Assembly (NCBI GenBank): GCA_036873135.1 | Contig: JAPTYO010000002.1 | Span: 34,773,452-34,837,451, forward strand | Source: Clarkia xantiana subsp. parviflora | Lineage: Eukaryota > Streptophyta > Magnoliopsida > Myrtales > Onagraceae | Direction of reading: 5' to 3' | DNA: 64,000 bases | Translations under genes and position numbers: made by a program | Part shown: in pieces, positions 42,131 through 51,430 of the stretch | Layout of the letters: the number at the start of each line of letters is the position of its first letter | Position numbering within the stretch: position 1 is the first letter of the stretch | Notes under the pieces: generated by a model | Database searches by the model: none | Told to the model about the DNA's origin: nothing | The model's input: the letters and a program-made list of their open reading frames with translations, nothing else

Positions 42131-43141
42131 GCTCGCAAGGAGAGACGGGGCACTATCAATGTGATCCACGGAGGATTTGCTGCTGAAGGTGATACTTCAT
42201 CCGCCCGAGAGGTCTATGCCTCTAGAATCCCTACGGCGGTGGTGTTGGGTAAGAGGTCCCGATCCTGGACCTTGAAAGAAGAGATGGTAATCTCCTTTTC
42301 GTCGGAAGACCTCATAGGCGTGGAGACTCCGCACGACGATGCCTTGATGGTAACCTTGGATGTAGACGGGTTTGAAATGAAGAAAATCCTAATCGACGGG
42401 GGGAGCTCCTCTGACATCCTATTCATGGACGCGCTGGAGGCTATGGGGAAAACGAAGAAAGATCTAAAGGAGGCAAACTTCCCGATGGTCGGGTTCTCTG
42501 GCTCAACCTCCTATCCGCTAGGAGTAATCACCTTTCCAGTGGAGTTTGGTAGCGGGTGGAAATCAGAAAGAAGGAACGTGGAGTTCGTGGTAGTCGATTC
42601 CGCGGGGACCTACAACGCGATCATCGGAAGAACCACCATTAACCCCCTGATGGCGGTCGCCTCGACAGTGCACCAGAATATGAAGTTCCCGACCGACCAT
42701 GGAGTCGGAGAGGTTAAAGGCGACCAGGTGGCTTCTCGAAAATGTTATGTTAACGCCACCCGAAGGAGGAGACGAGAGGCCATGACTGTCCTTCAGACAG
42801 ACACGGATCCTAGAGAAGAGTTTGGGCGTCCCGCCCCCGTAGAAGATCTGAAAGAAGTCGAGATCGACGGACCCCAGAGGAAGGTGAAAATCGGGTCTGC
42901 CCTGACTGAAGAGACAGCCCAGAAATTAATTGAATTATTGAAGGAGTTCAAGGAGCTGTTTGCCTGGTCCCCCAGCGATATGCCAGGAATCAGCCCCGAT
43001 GTGATCGTACACGAGCTGAAGATAGATCCCGCGATCAAGCCTATCACGCAGAAAAGGCGTCCGATGGGCACGGACAAGAAGATCGCGATCCAGCAAGAGG
43101 TGGGCAGGTTGCTCGATGCTGGGTTTATTAAAGAGCTCTGA
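42131..43141 (+). pseudogene. Tat-3 protease and RT leader
   Basis: Same frame as the second gag part. 'GTINVIHGGFAAEGDTSSAR' marks the junction. The protease has 'KKILIDGGSSSDILF' and 'YPLGVITFPVEFGSGW'. Next come 'KELFAWSPSDMPGISPDVI' and 'IQQEVGRLLDAGFIKEL', where a TGA (43139-43141) replaces the usual Arg codon of '(K)EIRFQTW'. After it RT continues in the same frame, so this is a point mutation rather than a shift. Confidence 0.9.
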
Positions 43142-44404
43142 TTCCAAACCTGGGTTGCTAATCCGGTGCTGGTAAAGAAGACTAACGGGAAATGGCGAAT
43201 GTGCGTGGATTTCCGCGACATTAACAAGGCTTGCCCAAAGGACTGTTACCCACTCCCGGATCACGTGCACAACCTAACCATGGCATTTGAGCGGATGAGG
43301 CTCCACCAAGTTCGCTTGAACCCGACGAAATGCGCCTTCGGAGTCCACTCAGGGAAGTTTTTAGGCTTCATGGTGAGCCAGAGAGGAATTGAGGTGAATC
43401 CTGAGAAGCTGAGGGCAATCGAGGAGATGCAGTCTCCGATAAACCATCGGGAGGTACAAGTGCTGAATGGCCGACTAGCTGCAATGAATCGCTTCTTGTC
43501 CAAAGCCAGCGACCGATCAATGCCGTTTTTCGAAGTCCTGAGGGCCAACAAGAAATTCGAATGGACCGCCAAATGTGAAGAAGCGTTCCAAGCACTCAAG
43601 CAACACCTTCGCACCCTCCCGCCGTTGGCAAAACCGGTTCCAGGCGAGCCGCTCTACCTTTATTTGGCTGTTTCTGAATTTGCCATTAGCTCTGTGTTAG
43701 TAAAGATTGTCGAGGGTAATCAAGTCCCCGTCTATTATGTAAGCAAGGCGTTTGCCAAGTTTGAATTAAACTATCCTGCCGTTGAGAAGTACCTCTTTGC
43801 GTTGATTATTACTGCTCGGAAGCTAAGGCCTTATTTCCACGCACACGAGATTACTGTGCTGACGAACCAGCCTTTGAAACATTTTTTGAACCGACCGGAT
43901 GCGTCGGGAAGATTAGTGAAGTGGGCAGTAGAGCTTAGTGAGTTTCGAATACACTTTGCTCCAAGAACGGCCATCAAAGGCCAGGCATTGGCGGACTTTA
44001 TAGCAGAATCTACAGCCCCCGATCTGGAAGAAGCGGGCCCTGTAGAGGGGGCAACCATGGAGGTCCCGATAGAAAAACAACCAGAGAGGGCAGAGCAATC
44101 AGAACAGCCAAACAAGGAAAATACCTGGGAGATGTATACGGATGGCTCCGCGAGTTCGGACGGATCAGGAGCGGGCTTTTTGTTGATACCACCGGGAGAA
44201 GGTGAACCGCTCCGATACGCCTTGGCTTTAACATTCAAGGCCACAAACAACGAAGCGGAGTATGAAGCTCTTATCACGGGCCTGAAAATTGCTAGAGGCA
44301 CGGGAGTCGATCACTTAAGAGTGAAGTGTGACGCAGCTTTAATCGTAAACCAGGTTCTAGGGCGATACGAAGCTAGGAGTCCGATAATGAAGAAATATCT
44401 ATGA
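43142..44404 (+). pseudogene. Tat-3 RT remnant with active-site deletion, RNase H and second RNase H
   Basis: Starts 'FQTWVANPVLVKKTNGKWRM', passes 'DINKACPKDCYPLP' and jumps straight to 'DHVHNLTMAFERMR'. Against Tat-2 about 93 residues (roughly 279 bases, frame kept, at about 43258) are missing, including 'FMDAYSGYN' and 'YVDD'. The RNase H region follows ('LYLYLAVSEFAISSVLVK', first Asp lost), then the second RNase H ('YTDGSASSDGSGAG', 'NNEAEYEALITGL', 'KCDAALIVNQ'). The frame ends at TGA 44402-44404 ('MKKYL'). No RT activity is possible. Confidence 0.92.
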
Positions 44405-44419
44405 GAGGTACAAACCTTG

Positions 44420-44493
44420 AAGGAGAGCTTTAAAAGCTTCGACATCGAGGCAATCCAAGGAGAGCTTTAAAAGCTTCGACATCGAGGCAATCC
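44420..44493 (+). repeat. 37-bp exact tandem duplication in the Tat-3 second RNase H
   Basis: 'aaggagagctttaaaagctt' plus 17 bases (44420-44456) is repeated at 44457-44493. Because 37 is not a multiple of three it shifts the frame of the RNase H tail. Confidence 0.93.
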
Positions 44494-45890
44494 CGAGGGA
44501 GGAAAACGTAGAGGCAGACGCCTTGAGCAAATTTGCCCTGGGGGAACCCTTGGAAGAAAATCGGAAGGTGCACTTCCTAGAAAAGGTGATCTTATCGACC
44601 ATCGACCCGACACAGGTGTGTGCCATTGAGGCAAGATCAGAAGAAGAGCCGACTTGGATGACCCCGATAGTCGCGTACCTGACTACGGGGGCAGTCCCCG
44701 ATGATAAAGTAGCAGCGGACAGGATATGTCGGATCGCGGCCAATTACGTGATGCTAGATGATCAGCTGTACAAGAAGGGCTGGTTCTCGACTCAATACTT
44801 GAAGTGTGTGGCAGAACCCGATACAGGTCGAATCCTGAAGGAGATGCATGAAGGGGTCGCGGCTTGCCACGAAGGGGCCCGATCCATTATGAGGAAGGTG
44901 TTGAACTTGGGCTACTATTGGCCCACGATGAACAAGGAAGCAACGGCGTTGGTCCGATCCTGCGACGCGTGCCAGAGGTACGCCCCGAGTATCGTGGCTC
45001 CGGCCGCTAATCTGACATCCATCAAGAGCGCGTGGCCCTTCGCGCAGTGGGGCATCGACTTGGTGGGACCTCTTCCACAAGCACAAGGACAATGTAAGTA
45101 TTTACTTGTAGCAATCGATTATTTTTCGAAATGGATAGAGGCGAAGGCATTGGCCAGAACAACGGGGAACCAGATCGTCAAGTTCCTCCAAACCCACATC
45201 GTGTCCAGATACGGGATTCCTAAGGTGGTGATCAGCGACAATGGTCCACCGTTTAACGGCTCTCAAGTGAGGGAGTATCTGGAGGAGTTGAACATCGAGC
45301 ATCGGACTGCTTCTGTACGCCATGCTCAGACTAACGGCCAGGTGGAATCAGCCAACAAAATCGTGATGGATGACCTAAAGAAGAGGGTCTATGCCTTGAA
45401 GGGCAAGTGGCTGAACGAACTGGAAAACGTGCTTTGGGCTGTTAGAACGACACCCAAACGATCAACGGGGAAGACTCCGTTTGGCCTCGTTTATGGCACG
45501 GAAGCTGTCGCCCCCGTGGAGGTAGCTGTGGCGTCCCATCGGATGAGATATTACGAGCCCCTGACGAACGATGAAATGAGACGCTTGGACTTGGACTTGC
45601 TTGAAGAGAAGAGGCGGGAGGCCGATGAAGTCCAAGCTCGAATGCGTTTGGCGACGACCAGGTACTACAATCGGCGAGTGAAGTCCCGACAATTCTTCGT
45701 CGGGGAGCTGGTTTGGCGTCGCAACGAGTTCACCCTTTTGGATCGAATCAACAAGATGTCACCAAAATGGGAGGGACCTTATAAGGTCGTGGGGATGCCA
45801 GCTCCAAATGCATACAAATTGGAAGACCTCGATGGCAGAACGTTAAAGCATTCTTTTAGTGGCGAACACTTGAAGAAACACCATGCTTGA
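44494..45890 (+). CDS. Tat-3 second RNase H tail and integrase
   Basis: An open frame (ATG 44523) from 'EADALSKFALGE' through the zinc region ('HEGVAACHEGARSIMRKVLN', 'CDACQRY') and the core: 'VAIDYFSKWIEAKAL', 'ISDNGPPFNG', 'HAQTNGQVESANK' give the D-D-E triad, with PQ changed to PP. The C-terminus reads 'MSPKWEGPYKVVGMPAPNAY' and ends 'FSGEHLKKHHA'. The frame itself is intact, but upstream breaks mean it could not be made as part of a full polyprotein. Related at a glance to Tat-2 integrase over its whole length. Confidence 0.88.
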
Positions 45891-45892
45891 AG

Positions 45893-47230
45893 AAAGTCGC
45901 CTTAAGTGGTGCCCGATAAAGTCGCCTTAAGTGGTGCCCGATGTAAAATCACCTTAAGTGGTGTATGCTGTTTCTCGTTTAATTCGATGTAAGCCAATTT
46001 TGTGCCGTCAATAAATAAAGAGGTTGCTTCCAATCAGAGTTATCCTTAGATTTATGCTAAGTGCCAAAGTCGCCTTGAGTGGTGCATGAGAAAAGTCGCC
46101 TTGAGTGGTGCACGAGAAAAGTCGCCTTGAGTGGTGCACGAGAAAGTCGCCTTGAGTGGTGCACGAGAAAAGTCGCCTTGAGTGGTGCACGGAACAAAGT
46201 CGCCTTAAATGGTGCACGATACTAAGTCGCCTTGAGTGGTGCACGATCCTTAGATTTATTCTAAGTATCAAAAAGTCGCCTTAAGTGGTGCACGATATAA
46301 AGTCGCCTTGAGTGGTGCACGATATTAAGTCGTCTTAAGTGATGCGTGATTCTTAGATTTACTCTAAGTAATATTAAGTCGCCTTGAGTGGTGCATGATA
46401 CTAAGTCGCCTTGAGTGGTGCACGATCCTTAGATTTATTCTAAGTATCAAAAATTCGCCTTGAGTGGTGCACGATACTAAGTCGCCTTGAGTGGTGCACG
46501 ATCCTTAGATTTATTCTAAGTATCAAAAAGTCGCCTTGAGTGGTGCACGATATTAAGTCGTCTTAAGTGATGCGTGATTCTTAGATTTACTCTAAGTAAT
46601 ATTAAGTCGCCTTGAGTGGTGCATGATACTAAGTCGCCTTGAGTGGTGCACGATCCTTAGATTTATTCTAAGTATCAAAAAGTCGCCTTAAGTGGTGCAC
46701 GATATAAAGTCGCCTTGAGTGGTGCACGATACTAAGTCGCCTTGAGTGGTGCACGATTTTTAGATTTATTCTGAGTATTGTTAAGTCGTCTTAAGTGATG
46801 CATGGAACTAAGTCGCCTTAAGTGGTGCACGACAAAAAGTCACCTTGAGTGGTGCACGATGTAAAGTCGCCTTCAGTGGTGCACGATATTAAGTCGCCTT
46901 AGGTGGCGCAAGTCATAAAGTCGCCTTAAGTGGTGCACAATGTAAAGTCGCCTTAAGTGGTGCACGATGTAAAGTCGCCTTAAGTGGTGCACGATGTAAG
47001 GTCGCCTTCAGTGGTGCACGATATTAAGTCGCCTTAAGTAGTGCACGAGATAAAGTCGTCTTAAGTGATGCACGAGATTAAGCCGTCTTAAGTGATGCGT
47101 GATTCTTGATCTTATTCTAAGTCTCGGAAAGTCGCCTTAAGCGGTGCATGATGGTAAGTCGCCTTAAGTGGTGCAAGCTAGTAAATCGTCTTAAGTGATG
47201 TACGAAAATATCTTAAGTGTCGAAGTTTCG
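45893..47230 (+). repeat. Tat-3 3' tandem array, about 24-28-bp unit, roughly 45 copies
   Basis: Units 'aagtcgccttgagtggtgca' plus 'cgag' or 'cgatactaa', interspersed with 'ccttagatttattctaagta' blocks. The core folds as GTCGCC-ttaagt-GGTG-c-AC. Six units have GTCGTC paired with GATG. Higher-order order is visible at 46240-46800. Confidence 0.92.
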
Positions 47231-47371
47231 ACTTAAGAAAGTATAGTAAAGCCACTGGGAGAAGTGCAATGAAAGAATCGGAACTAAGAAAGCCTGATAT
47301 TAATGGGGCTCGAAGGCCCGATGATTACAAAAGGAGGAGAATACGAAGATTCTAGTGATGAGCAGTTAGGC
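47231..47371 (+). other. Spacer between array and antisense gene
   Basis: No ORF. On the minus strand it would hold the 3' untranslated part of the antisense gene. Confidence 0.4.
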
Positions 47372-47806
47372 CTAATCCTGGTTAACGGCATCAACGGGAA
47401 CAGGGTCCGCAAGGTCTAGGGCAGAAGGCTCCACTGGGTCAACCGTTGGAGGATTGGCTATCGGGGTCATGGGATCGAGGAGTTTCCGATGAAGAAGTAG
47501 CTCCTCTTCACTCTTAACTTGTGGTATGCATTTCCGGCCTTGAGCATCGGCTTCTCTGGTGAAAATGATGTATCCTTCCCGGAGAGCTGCATCATAAGCA
47601 GTGCTGAAAATTTCGTTTAGAACATAGTCGAAGTTGAAAGGCTTCCTTCCTTCGAAACCAGATACACCGTCTGAAATCAGCCATTGAAAGGGACGTTAGG
47701 TTTTTTCGGAAAATTACAATCAAACTAAACAAAGACGAAGGCGAACAATAGAGAAGAAACCCTTACCTGACATGATAATTGGAGGCTGGAAGAATGAACC
47801 TGACAT
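47372..47806 (-). CDS. Antisense two-exon gene inside Tat-3, 112-residue protein of unknown function
   Basis: Opposite to Tat-3 transcription. Exon 1 is 47806-47767 (ATG at 47806, 'MSGSFFQPPIIMS'). The intron is 47766-47671 (96 bp, GTAAGG ... T-rich ... TTTCAG, with a possible branch site 'gctgat'). Exon 2 is 47670-47372, ending TAG 47374-47372. The two join in phase to give exactly 113 codons including the stop. The product has 'FNFDYVLNEIFSTAYDAALR', 'EGYIIFTREADAQGRKC', and an acidic Pro-rich tail ending 'VPVDAVNQD'. No known domain recognised. A TATA box lies about 100 bases upstream. The intron survives in a retroelement because it cannot be spliced from the sense RNA. Extra antisense ORFs are known in Tat-type elements. 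An alternative start is the in-frame second Met at the exon 1 end. Confidence 0.72.
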
Positions 47807-47904
47807 TGTCGGAAAGATGGCCGAAGAAACACTAAGGTTTCAAGAGTTGCAGTAAGCTTTCGAAAATTTGTAGATGATAAGAGGAAACTGTGCCCTGGCT
47901 AGGG

Positions 47905-47911
47905 TTTTATA
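47905..47911 (-). promoter_or_regulatory. TATA box of the Tat-3 antisense gene
   Basis: Minus sense 'gtctataaaaccctagcc', 99 bases upstream of the ATG at 47806, followed by a pyrimidine-rich leader. Good spacing for a plant promoter. Confidence 0.6.
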
Positions 47912-48284
47912 GACGAAGAAGACAGTTGAAGGGACACTTCGATCCGAGTCTTCGAAGTCGAAGAGTCTTAATCTGGACCGTTGAGATGAAACGTGTAGAA
48001 GGACAACAGACGTAATGATGAAACGGCCTGAAAAGCACATTTCAGAAAAGGACAGGCGCGAAAAATCAGGCACGTGGGCTGAAAACGTCGCTTCACTGTT
48101 CACTGCATTTAATGAACTGGGGAACCGAGGAGACCCCTAGGATTTAACAGTTATCTACAAAACACTGAGGATGCGTGAAGAAGAAGACTGATAATTGAAT
48201 GACTAAACCAAGGGAAAGATCCCCGATTCCAATATCGGGAGGTCGGAAGTTGGAAGACACGACGAACTAAAAGTCCCTCATGTC
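47912..48284. other. Tat-3 region between antisense promoter and 3' LTR
   Basis: Upstream region of the antisense gene. An ORF on the minus strand (48103-47840) overlaps the TATA box and is not supported. Confidence 0.4.
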
Positions 48285-48295
48285 TTGGGGGCAAA
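48285..48295 (+). other. Tat-3 polypurine tract
   Basis: 'ttgggggcaaa' directly before the 3' LTR. Confidence 0.75.
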
Positions 48296-49011
48296 TGATG
48301 GGTCCGATTACAGCCGTCAGGCCCTTTAACGATGAGGAAACAGCAGACAGGCCCACCAGGCCCAAAATGAAGTTCAAGATGACCTAGGAGAAGGGTCCCG
48401 ACGAAGGATGTCCTGATGATGAAAGGTCCCGACAGAGTCGGTTCCGACAGATGAGCTGGAAGCTCCCGATGAGAAGCCTTTAAGTAGGCCCCGATGATGA
48501 ATCCCTAAGAATGATTGGCCCTGTCACGATGACGAGGGGCCCCGAGCGGTGACACAACGAGATAACTCTGGAGTCTCCGACGGGAGTCGGGACTCGTTAC
48601 CAGAGGATAAGGCCAGGATACGCGGGGCGTGGCCAAGATACGCGGAACGTGGTTAAGATACACGGAGCGTGGCCGAGATACGCGGGGCGTGGCCCAGATA
48701 CACGAGATCATGGCCTGGATAGGCGGGATCACATCCGAGATATGCGGGATACGGGCTAACCACCCCCAACGGTTCACCAGGTACCTGAGGCATCTCTTCG
48801 CCTATAAAAGGGCAAGAGGTCACCTCAGAACACTTACGTTAAATTACATACTCGGAGATTATTGCTTGCCAGTTCGTATTGGGCACTCATTTAAGCATCG
48901 GAGAGGGATTCTGGGTCACCGCCCGGTCTATCCCCTCTTGCAGGATTGCGTGGAGCAAAGGAGCTAGGATTGCCGTCAAAGTCCGTACCGGAGTTCCACC
49001 GTGATCCAACA
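48296..49011 (+). repeat. Tat-3 3' LTR (716 bp)
   Basis: Same as 39829-40513 with a 31-bp extra segment (near 48400, 'gacgaaggatgtcctgatga') and about nine base changes. TATA box at 48803-48810. Confidence 0.94.
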
Positions 49012-49305
49012 ATTCCTAAGGATATTTATCTTTACAGATAATTATTTTTTTGAATAAAAAATAATATATGGAGATAAATATCTTACAGATAATTTTCTAA
49101 AATAAAAAACTAATTATTATATATATATTTTTAAATATTCCGAAAATATTAAATAAATTCGAAATAATTTAAAATATATTTTATAATAATTTCTCTAATG
49201 TGCCCTTGAGCATTTTTGGAGACTTTGTGGCTTGACGCGTCCGGAATTTGACGTATCATGTGTAACGTCGTTACGTCCGGGTCAAAATCGAATGTTTACA
49301 GGTAA

Positions 49306-49425
49306 CTTGGGTATTGGGAGATTATTAATGCAACTAAAATTAAAAGGAAAAGAAAATATAAAAGAGATGAAATAAGATGTACGGATATAATTCATGAGAC
49401 AGAGATTGGGAGAAAAACTTATATA
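49306..49425. other. Flank right of the LARD
   Basis: AT-rich older DNA directly following the LARD target duplication. Nothing recognised. Confidence 0.4.
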
Positions 49426-49547
49426 GCTCGGCGCCACCACCTCCTACCCCTTCACCCCTCATAATGTTTTGATGTGGGACCCAACAAATTGGGCCCCACA
49501 TCAAAACAATATGAGGGGAGAAGGGGTAGGAGGTGATGGCACCGAGC
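49426..49547. repeat. Long near-perfect hairpin, two 57-bp arms with an 8-bp loop
   Basis: The left arm 49426-49482 starts 'gctcggcgccaccacctcct'. The right arm 49491-49547 is its reverse complement with five mismatches. It could be a foldback transposon core or a source of small RNA. Confidence 0.9.
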
Positions 49548-51240
49548 CACAGAATAAAATCTCCAGTGATTGGAGACAGATTATGGGGACATATGAAGCT
49601 CGTCCACCAACCACAAGTTTTAGAATTTTAATCCACCACGTAAATGTAAAGATTTTTATAGCTAGTATTTAATCCTTTATAGTGCGAATGATGATTAACT
49701 TATGTCTGAAATGAAAAATATATTTTGTGTGTGGCTCTTTAGATAGGACCCCACCTAAAACCACCCATAGGAAAATAAAAAGAAAAAATAAAAATCAGAA
49801 TTAGCGGCACCAATTGATTTGGTTTTATCAAGCTAAATGTAGTAATAGAGGCATAGAGGCAAAAACATCGACTCATAGAGGTAGATATCTTATTTCGAAT
49901 ATGTAATTTTTTTTTAGTGAACGTACAATGCAACTTGGATGGGGGAGGTTTCATTCAGATTGTATTATGTCAATCTTATATATATACAAGGAGCCGTACT
50001 CATCCTATGCATAGCGTATTTTTGTAAAATACTTGGCAAACCTTATAATTTTACTAGGTGTTCTACGAATAGCGTGGAATAATAAGTTTGTATATTGATA
50101 AATTACTTTACCCATTTCCCCCTATATTTTAAATTTTTAAATGAAATAAACAAAAAAACACAATGTTGGGTTTCAATCTTCTAGGCTAGACTTGAGTCCG
50201 ACCTTCAGCGTGTCCTGATCTGCAAAAATGGATAAAACAGGATTTTACCCGGTGAACCCACTCAAATACTTAAGTCAGTCTTTAGAATTAGAGTATCTAA
50301 GAACTAAAATATAGAGAGTGTAATATGAATGTGTGTGTAAACCTTATGAAGAGATATGTACACATATTTATTGGGGATGACCAATATGAAAATTGGCTTA
50401 CGCATTTATTGTGCACCGACCCTCCATTTATGGAAAGTTGTATATTGCTTCTTACTTTTCGGGGAGGATCACTTATTGCATGCGGAGTCATTGAATGCTC
50501 CACTTATTCCGTGTATGAATTGGTAAGTCGTACCTGTTTAGGAAGGTGGGGATTGCCTTAATTTTTTTAGTGGAGAGGAATCGACCTCATCTTCTAAGGG
50601 AGGAGTCAACTCTATTAGAGTTGATGAGGTCGACCCCCTCTCTTAGGGAGAGCGGTCGACCCCATCTTCTATAGAAATGGGTCGACCTCTTCTCTTGTAG
50701 AGAGGGATCGACCATCTCTTTTATAAATATAACTAGTTTCTAGAGAATTGTGAATGGTGAAATATAACTAGTTTCTAGAGAATTGATCTCATCGATCGGA
50801 TGAAGAAGATCCAAGGGCAAGGGATAAAACCCTAGCTCTCTTTACAATTAAATATGTCTCCTCTAGGTATTGTCCCCATTCGGCTCCTTCTTCTCATTAG
50901 AGTTTTAGCACTTAGGGTTTTCAAAATTCTACCTCCCCTAAAAAAGTGTACTTTGGCCAGAAGTGACCAGCTGAAGCCACAGCCGCCGGGACATTGGTGG
51001 CCGTGACTGGACACCCAGGCCGAGTTGTCATCGGGTCAGCATCCACTGGCGGCCGTCGTGGTTGTTTTGCCGTCTGAAGCTGTCAACCGCTGTCACCAGG
51101 CCCGCATCCACCATCAGCTACCTCACCGTGCAGAGGTGTCCCCAGCTGCTACCGACCTAGCCTCCGTCGCCATTCGTCGGAGCCACCATGCCGTCTGGAG
51201 TCGTGACCAAGCCCTAAATTGTTCGATCTAGTTACGCAAT
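49548..51240. other. Older intergenic DNA
   Basis: No gene recognised. 50575-50720 holds several copies of 'ggtcgacc' with short inverted arms ('ctcttagggagag', 'cttctatagaaatg'). A block of about 35 bp with 'aactagtttctagagaattg' is repeated at 50729 and 50764. A GC-rich ORF at 51025-51231 is judged spurious. Confidence 0.45.
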
Positions 51241-51430
51241 CGATGGGTTACTAATAATGATGAAATGTGTTAACATTTTCTTTCAATCGACCTCTTTGAA
51301 CCGAAACATTGGTTTCCAATCTCTATTACCAGATTTCGTTCGGATCGACCCCTTTAACCGGGTCGACGGATTGTTAAGTAAAGTATACTTCGAATTATAT
51401 CGCATTCAATGTCAATGAAAATAAATTTAT

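Larger units (their letters stand above)
39829..49011 (+). mobile_element. Tat-3: young Ty3/gypsy Tat-type element with an RT deletion and an antisense gene
   Basis: LTRs 39829-40513 (685 bp) and 48296-49011 (716 bp), TG...CA ends, perfect target duplication 'attcc' (39824-39828 and 49012-49016). I count about nine substitutions and one 31-bp segment between LTRs. Order on plus: LTR, primer site, gag, protease, RT (core deleted), RNase H, second RNase H, integrase, tandem array, antisense gene, polypurine tract, LTR. The coding region has several stops and shifts despite the low LTR divergence, so it probably moved with proteins supplied by another copy. Confidence 0.95.
23059..49300 (-). mobile_element. 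LARD: large coding-free LTR retrotransposon with Ogre-like primer site, hosting two Tat elements
   Basis: A perfect 5-bp target duplication 'ggtaa' (23054-23058 and 49301-49305) bounds it. The 5' LTR (minus sense) runs 49300 to 38541, split by Tat-3. The primer site 'TTGGCGACTCTGCTGGGG' (38538-38521) is the tRNA-Arg type known from Ogre elements. The interior (38520-36661 and 27559-23072) has no gag or pol motif on either strand, only repeat arrays. At the left end only 13 bases of the 3' LTR remain ('tgtcagacctaaa', 23059-23071) before tandem repeats begin, so the 3' LTR has been almost wholly deleted. Own length without guests is about 8 kb. Confidence 0.85.
38541..49300 (-). repeat. LARD 5' LTR (about 1.57 kb of its own), split by Tat-3
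   Basis: LTR sequence is 38541-39828 plus 49017-49300. Minus sense starts 'TGTAAACATTCGATTTTG' and ends 'GGTCTGACA'. It includes an AT-rich part, a GC-rich part (39010-39620) with a GA microsatellite, and a TATA box 'tataaata' (minus) at 39746-39753. Confidence 0.83.

Noticed and set aside
47840..48103. Minus-strand ORF upstream of the Tat-3 antisense gene
   Set aside because: It spans the TATA box and the presumed leader of the two-exon gene and has no recognisable motif.
51025..51231. GC-rich ORF with an Ala/Val-rich start
   Set aside because: Short, no domain, no splice or promoter context; typical of GC-rich patches in this DNA.
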